Under the pieces are notes generated by a model that searched no databases, was not told where the DNA came from, and saw only the letters and a list, made by a program, of their open reading frames with translations. Shown piece after piece: positions 60,977 to 64,000 of a stretch of DNA of 64,000 nt. Source of the stretch: CAYJPK01 sp964372035. Its GTDB lineage: Bacteria > Desulfobacterota > Desulfovibrionia > Desulfovibrionales > Desulfovibrionaceae. Both the position numbers and the translations under genes were made by a program. The stretch spans positions 1-64,000 of the forward strand of contig CAYJPK010000002.1 in the NCBI GenBank assembly GCA_964372035.1, written 5' to 3'. Every line of letters starts with the position of its first letter. Positions within the stretch are counted from its first letter, which is position 1.

Positions 60977-63796
60977 ATGAGTGATTATAAAAAGACTTTA
61001 AATTTACCACAAACTTCATTTCCTATGCGTGCGAATTTAGCACAAAAGGAACCAGATTATATTAAAAATTGGGATAGCCAAAATATTTATGGTGCAATGT
61101 TAGATGCTTCTGGTCAACAGGGGACTTATGTTTTACATGATGGACCTCCCTATGCTAATGGGCATATTCACCTTGGTACTGCATTAAATAAAATTTTAAA
61201 AGATATTATTGTTAAATCTCGTAACATGCAAGGCTTTAAAGCTGAGTATGTGCCTGGTTGGGACTGTCACGGCTTGCCAATTGAGCTAAAAGTTGAGCAT
61301 GAACTTGGCGAAAAGAAAAAATCAATGCCAGTTCACTCTGTTCGTAAAGCTTGTCGTAAATATGCTCAAAAATTCTTAGATATACAGCGTAAAGAGTTTA
61401 AACGCCTTGGAATCTTTGGCGTGTGGGAAGATCCATATATGACAATGGCACCAAGTTATGAATCAGCAACAGCAGCAGAACTTGCGACATTTGTTGAAAG
61501 AGGTAGCGTTGTACGTAATAAAAAACCTATTTACTGGTGTAATTCTTGTCAGACAGCTTTAGCTGAAGCAGAAGTTGAGTATGAAGATCATAGCTCTCCA
61601 TCTGTATATGTACGCTTTCCTTTAAATGACGATAAATTAAAAGATATTTTCTCAGAAGCTGACCCAAGCCGTGCTTATGTTGTTATTTGGACAACAACTC
61701 CTTGGACACTTCCTAACAATATGGGCGTTGCGCTTAATGCTAATTTTGAATATTCACTAGTTGAATATAACAATGCACAATATATATTAGCAACTGAATT
61801 AGTTGAAAAATGTGCTAAAATATTTGGCTGGGAAAATTATAATATAATTGGAACTACAACTGGTGATAAATTTGATAGATTGAAAGCAAAGCACCCGTTT
61901 TATAACCGTGAATCCTTAGTTGTTTTAGGTGATCACGTTAGTCTTGAAGCTGGTACTGGTTGTGTTCATACTGCTCCTGGTCACGGTCGTGAGGACTACG
62001 AAGTTGGCTTAAAATATGGGCTTGAGGTATATTCACCACTCAACGATCAAGGACAATACTTAGAAATCGTAGAATTTTTTGCTGGCAAAGAAGTTTTTGA
62101 AGCGAACCCATTAGTTATCGAAAAATTAAAAGAAGTTGGTAATCTTCTTTATCGTGAAGATATTAGCCATTCATACCCACACTGCTGGCGTTGCAAAAGC
62201 CCTGTTATTTTTAGAGCTACAACCCAGTGGTTTATTAGCATGGATAAAACAGGACTTCGTGAAGAAGCATTGAAGACAATTCGTAATAATGTGCAGTGGA
62301 TTCCAACTTGGGGCGAAGACCGCATCTTTAATATGGTTGAATCACGTCCTGACTGGTGTATTTCTCGCCAAAGATTATGGGGCGTGCCAATTTTAGCTCT
62401 GATTTGTGAAGATTGTGATGAAGCTTGGAATGATCCTACTTGGATGCGTGACATTGCCTCTCGCTTTGCAAAGCACCCTACTGGTTGTGACTATTGGTAT
62501 GAAACAGACTTATCAGAAATCGTTCCACAGGATTTAAAATGTAAAAAATGTGGTGGAGTTCACTTTAAAAAAGAAACTGATATTTTAGATGTTTGGTTTG
62601 ATTCTGGCACAAGCTATGCGGCAGTAGTTGAGCAACGTAAGGAGCTAAGCTTCCCTGCTGATATGTACTTAGAGGGTTCTGACCAGCACCGTGGTTGGTT
62701 CCATTCATCACTCTTGGCCTCAGTAGGAACTCGCAATGTTGCACCTTATAAGGCAGTTCTAACCCATGGTTATGTTGTTGATGGTGATGGACGCAAAATG
62801 TCAAAATCACTTGGCAATGGTATGGAGCCTAACGAGGTTATAAATAAATTTGGTGCTGAGATCTTACGTCTTTGGGTTTCTTCTGTTGATTACCGTGAAG
62901 ACATTCGTATTTCAGATGAAATTTTAAATCGCTTAGTTGATGCATACCGCCGTATCCGCAATACTTGCCGCTATTTACTTGGAAATATTTGCGATATAAG
63001 CCTAGAACAACTTTTACCATTAAATGAACTTGATCCGCTCGATAAATATGCTCTTGATATTGTTGCAAGAAATCATTTGAAAACAAAAGATGCATATTTA
63101 AACTATGAGTTCCATAAAATGTATCATAGTTTGCATAATCTTTGTGTAACTGATTTATCTGCATTTTATTTAGATATTTTAAAAGATAGATTATACTCAT
63201 CTGGTCAAAACGACAAAATACGTCGTTCTGCTCAGACAGCACTTTATCACATTTTGCTTATGCTACTTAGAGATATGGCTCCAGTGCTTAGCTTTACAGC
63301 GGAAGAAGTATTTAAGAGTATTCCAGAAGCACTACGTGGAGAATTAAAGAGTGTGTTTGAACTTCAAAATATTCAGGCGCAAGATTATTTCTTAAGTGAA
63401 AAAGAACTTAGCGATTGGGAACTTATTAATAATTTACGCAATGACTTGACTAAAGCAATTGAACCTCTAAGAAAGGCTGGTGAAATTGGTCATGCTCTTG
63501 ATACTAGGGTAACTGCTTATACTGATGCTAAGACTAAAGAAATTTTAAGCACTATTGGCACTGATTTGCGTGCTACTCTTATTGTTTCGCAGTTTATAGT
63601 TGATGATATTGCAAATGCACCAACTGACGCAATTGCAAATGAAGATGCAAGCCTTAAATTTAGACTTGAAAAAGCTTATGGTGTAAAATGTGAAAGATGC
63701 TGGATTTACACAGAAGAAGCAGGAACTGATCCTAGTTATCCTGATTTATGTCCTCGTTGTACAAGCGTTATGCAAGGTATGAAGAGTGAGGGATAA
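60977..63796 (+). CDS. ileS: Isoleucyl-tRNA synthetase
   Basis: Charges tRNA-Ile. The HIGH box is in DGPPYANGHIHLGTALNK near residue 60 and KMSKS in GRKMSKSLGNGMEP near 605; editing-domain motifs (WTTTPWTLPNN, GTGCVHTAPGHG) and the C-terminal zinc site (CERCWIYTEE and LCPRCTSVM) are present. Length 939 aa, normal. ATG 60977 (MSDYKKTLNLPQ) is chosen over TTG 60959 because GGAGG lies between them, 8 bases before the ATG. It overlaps lspA by 11 bases. Confidence 0.97.
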   Translation: MSDYKKTLNLPQTSFPMRANLAQKEPDYIKNWDSQNIYGAMLDASGQQGTYVLHDGPPYANGHIHLGTALNKILKDIIVKSRNMQGFKAEYVPGWDCHGLPIELKVEHELGEKKKSMPVHSVRKACRKYAQKFLDIQRKEFKRLGIFGVWEDPYMTMAPSYESATAAELATFVERGSVVRNKKPIYWCNSCQTALAEAEVEYEDHSSPSVYVRFPLNDDKLKDIFSEADPSRAYVVIWTTTPWTLPNNMGVALNANFEYSLVEYNNAQYILATELVEKCAKIFGWENYNIIGTTTGDKFDRLKAKHPFYNRESLVVLGDHVSLEAGTGCVHTAPGHGREDYEVGLKYGLEVYSPLNDQGQYLEIVEFFAGKEVFEANPLVIEKLKEVGNLLYREDISHSYPHCWRCKSPVIFRATTQWFISMDKTGLREEALKTIRNNVQWIPTWGEDRIFNMVESRPDWCISRQRLWGVPILALICEDCDEAWNDPTWMRDIASRFAKHPTGCDYWYETDLSEIVPQDLKCKKCGGVHFKKETDILDVWFDSGTSYAAVVEQRKELSFPADMYLEGSDQHRGWFHSSLLASVGTRNVAPYKAVLTHGYVVDGDGRKMSKSLGNGMEPNEVINKFGAEILRLWVSSVDYREDIRISDEILNRLVDAYRRIRNTCRYLLGNICDISLEQLLPLNELDPLDKYALDIVARNHLKTKDAYLNYEFHKMYHSLHNLCVTDLSAFYLDILKDRLYSSGQNDKIRRSAQTALYHILLMLLRDMAPVLSFTAEEVFKSIPEALRGELKSVFELQNIQAQDYFLSEKELSDWELINNLRNDLTKAIEPLRKAGEIGHALDTRVTAYTDAKTKEILSTIGTDLRATLIVSQFIVDDIANAPTDAIANEDASLKFRLEKAYGVKCERCWIYTEEAGTDPSYPDLCPRCTSVMQGMKSEG

Positions 63797-64000
63797 TCGC
63801 TTTAAAATTGCATTTAGCATTGCTTTGGCGTTCATTGTTTTAGATCAAATAACTAAATATGTTATTAACTTGACAATACCACGCCAAGCAAGCATAAATG
63901 TAATTGACGGTTTCTTTAATTTAGTAAATATAAGAAATCGTGGTGCAGCATTTGGATTTTTGAATAATCCTGATATTGAATGGCAATTTTGGCTATTTTT
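63786..64000 (+). CDS. lspA: Lipoprotein signal peptidase (5' part, cut by window edge), GTG start
   Basis: Cleaves prolipoprotein signal peptides at the inner membrane. The visible 71 residues open MRDNRFKIAFSIALAFIVLD and reach the conserved FNLVNIRNRGAAFGFLNN, a LspA hallmark; two hydrophobic segments are seen. The catalytic aspartates lie further on and are not in the window. GTG 63786 has AAGG eight bases upstream and overlaps the end of ileS. The ileS-lspA pair is common in proteobacteria. Confidence 0.93.
   Translation, partial: MRDNRFKIAFSIALAFIVLDQITKYVINLTIPRQASINVIDGFFNLVNIRNRGAAFGFLNNPDIEWQFWLF

Noticed and set aside
62838..63242. A 134-codon minus-strand ORF opposite ileS
   Set aside because: Shadow of a strongly conserved synthetase; no start signal.
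1..64000. CRISPR arrays, insertion sequences, prophage genes, tRNA and rRNA genes
   Set aside because: Looked for on both strands and not seen: no regular direct repeats with spacers, no transposase or integrase ORF, and no cloverleaf or rRNA signature other than rnpB.

Overview
The window is one 64-kb stretch of AT-rich bacterial chromosome, densely packed with housekeeping genes. Cell-envelope genes (kdsC, lptC, lptA, lptB, PpiD-like foldase, LspA) show a Gram-negative cell. The cis arrangement of sigma-54 regulator, aconitase and PpiD, the pyrG-kdsC-lptC-lptA-lptB block, the zinc-ribbon/rnpB pair, the PSP1-domain protein beside metG, and two TRAP transporters resemble, from memory, Desulfovibrionales (Desulfovibrio, Lawsonia and relatives). 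The base composition would make it a low-GC member. This placement is an inference from gene order and content; there is no rRNA gene to confirm it.

Layout. 1-65 may hold the last residues of a rightward membrane protein. 261-15056 is a single leftward S10-spc-alpha ribosomal superoperon: a strong promoter near 15040, a leader of about 490 nt full of inverted repeats, then rpsJ to rplQ with secY, map and rpoA, closed by a terminator at 261-294. It has no adk or infA between secY and rpmJ. 15132-16046 is a leftward SDR-like epimerase. 16111-20263 is a leftward operon pairing an amidohydrolase with a complete TRAP transporter. 20576-26583 is a leftward run: GNAT enzyme, zinc-ribbon membrane protein, hpt, ArgA-like acetyltransferase, TlpA-like thioredoxin, metG and a PSP1 protein. 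26865-33228 runs rightward: sigma-54 activator with a degenerate receiver, aconitase, PpiD-like foldase, gpsA. 33582-38265 runs leftward: purQ, Nif3-like protein, zinc-ribbon protein, RNase P RNA, gatC, gatA. 38505-44729 runs rightward: pyrG, then kdsC-lptC-lptA-lptB-surE-mtaB after a terminator. 44730-45545 is a long gene-free stretch packed with inverted repeats. 45552-48610 is a second, rightward TRAP operon, converging on leftward typA. 50807-64000 runs rightward: pyk, HD-GYP phosphodiesterase, metF, a NhaD/CitMHS-type antiporter, a polyprenyl diphosphate synthase, purL, a glycosyltransferase, ileS and the 5' part of lspA.

How it fits together. Protein synthesis dominates (ribosome, RNA polymerase alpha, SecY, Map, MetG, IleS, GatA/GatC, RNase P, MtaB, TypA). 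The PurL and PurQ halves of FGAM synthase are about 18 kb apart. KdsC and the Lpt proteins supply and export LPS. The two TRAP systems suggest growth on imported organic acids; no dedicated regulator gene lies beside either, but both operons carry the same 14-bp sequence upstream of a TTGACA box.

No CRISPR array, insertion sequence, prophage, tRNA or rRNA was seen, and no obvious novel multi-gene system. The best leads are non-coding: the ribosomal leader, the hairpin-rich region after mtaB including a possible three-way junction, a 78-bp dispersed repeat, and the 14-bp motif shared by the TRAP operons. One protein-level lead is the sigma-54 regulator whose receiver has lost its phosphorylation residues.
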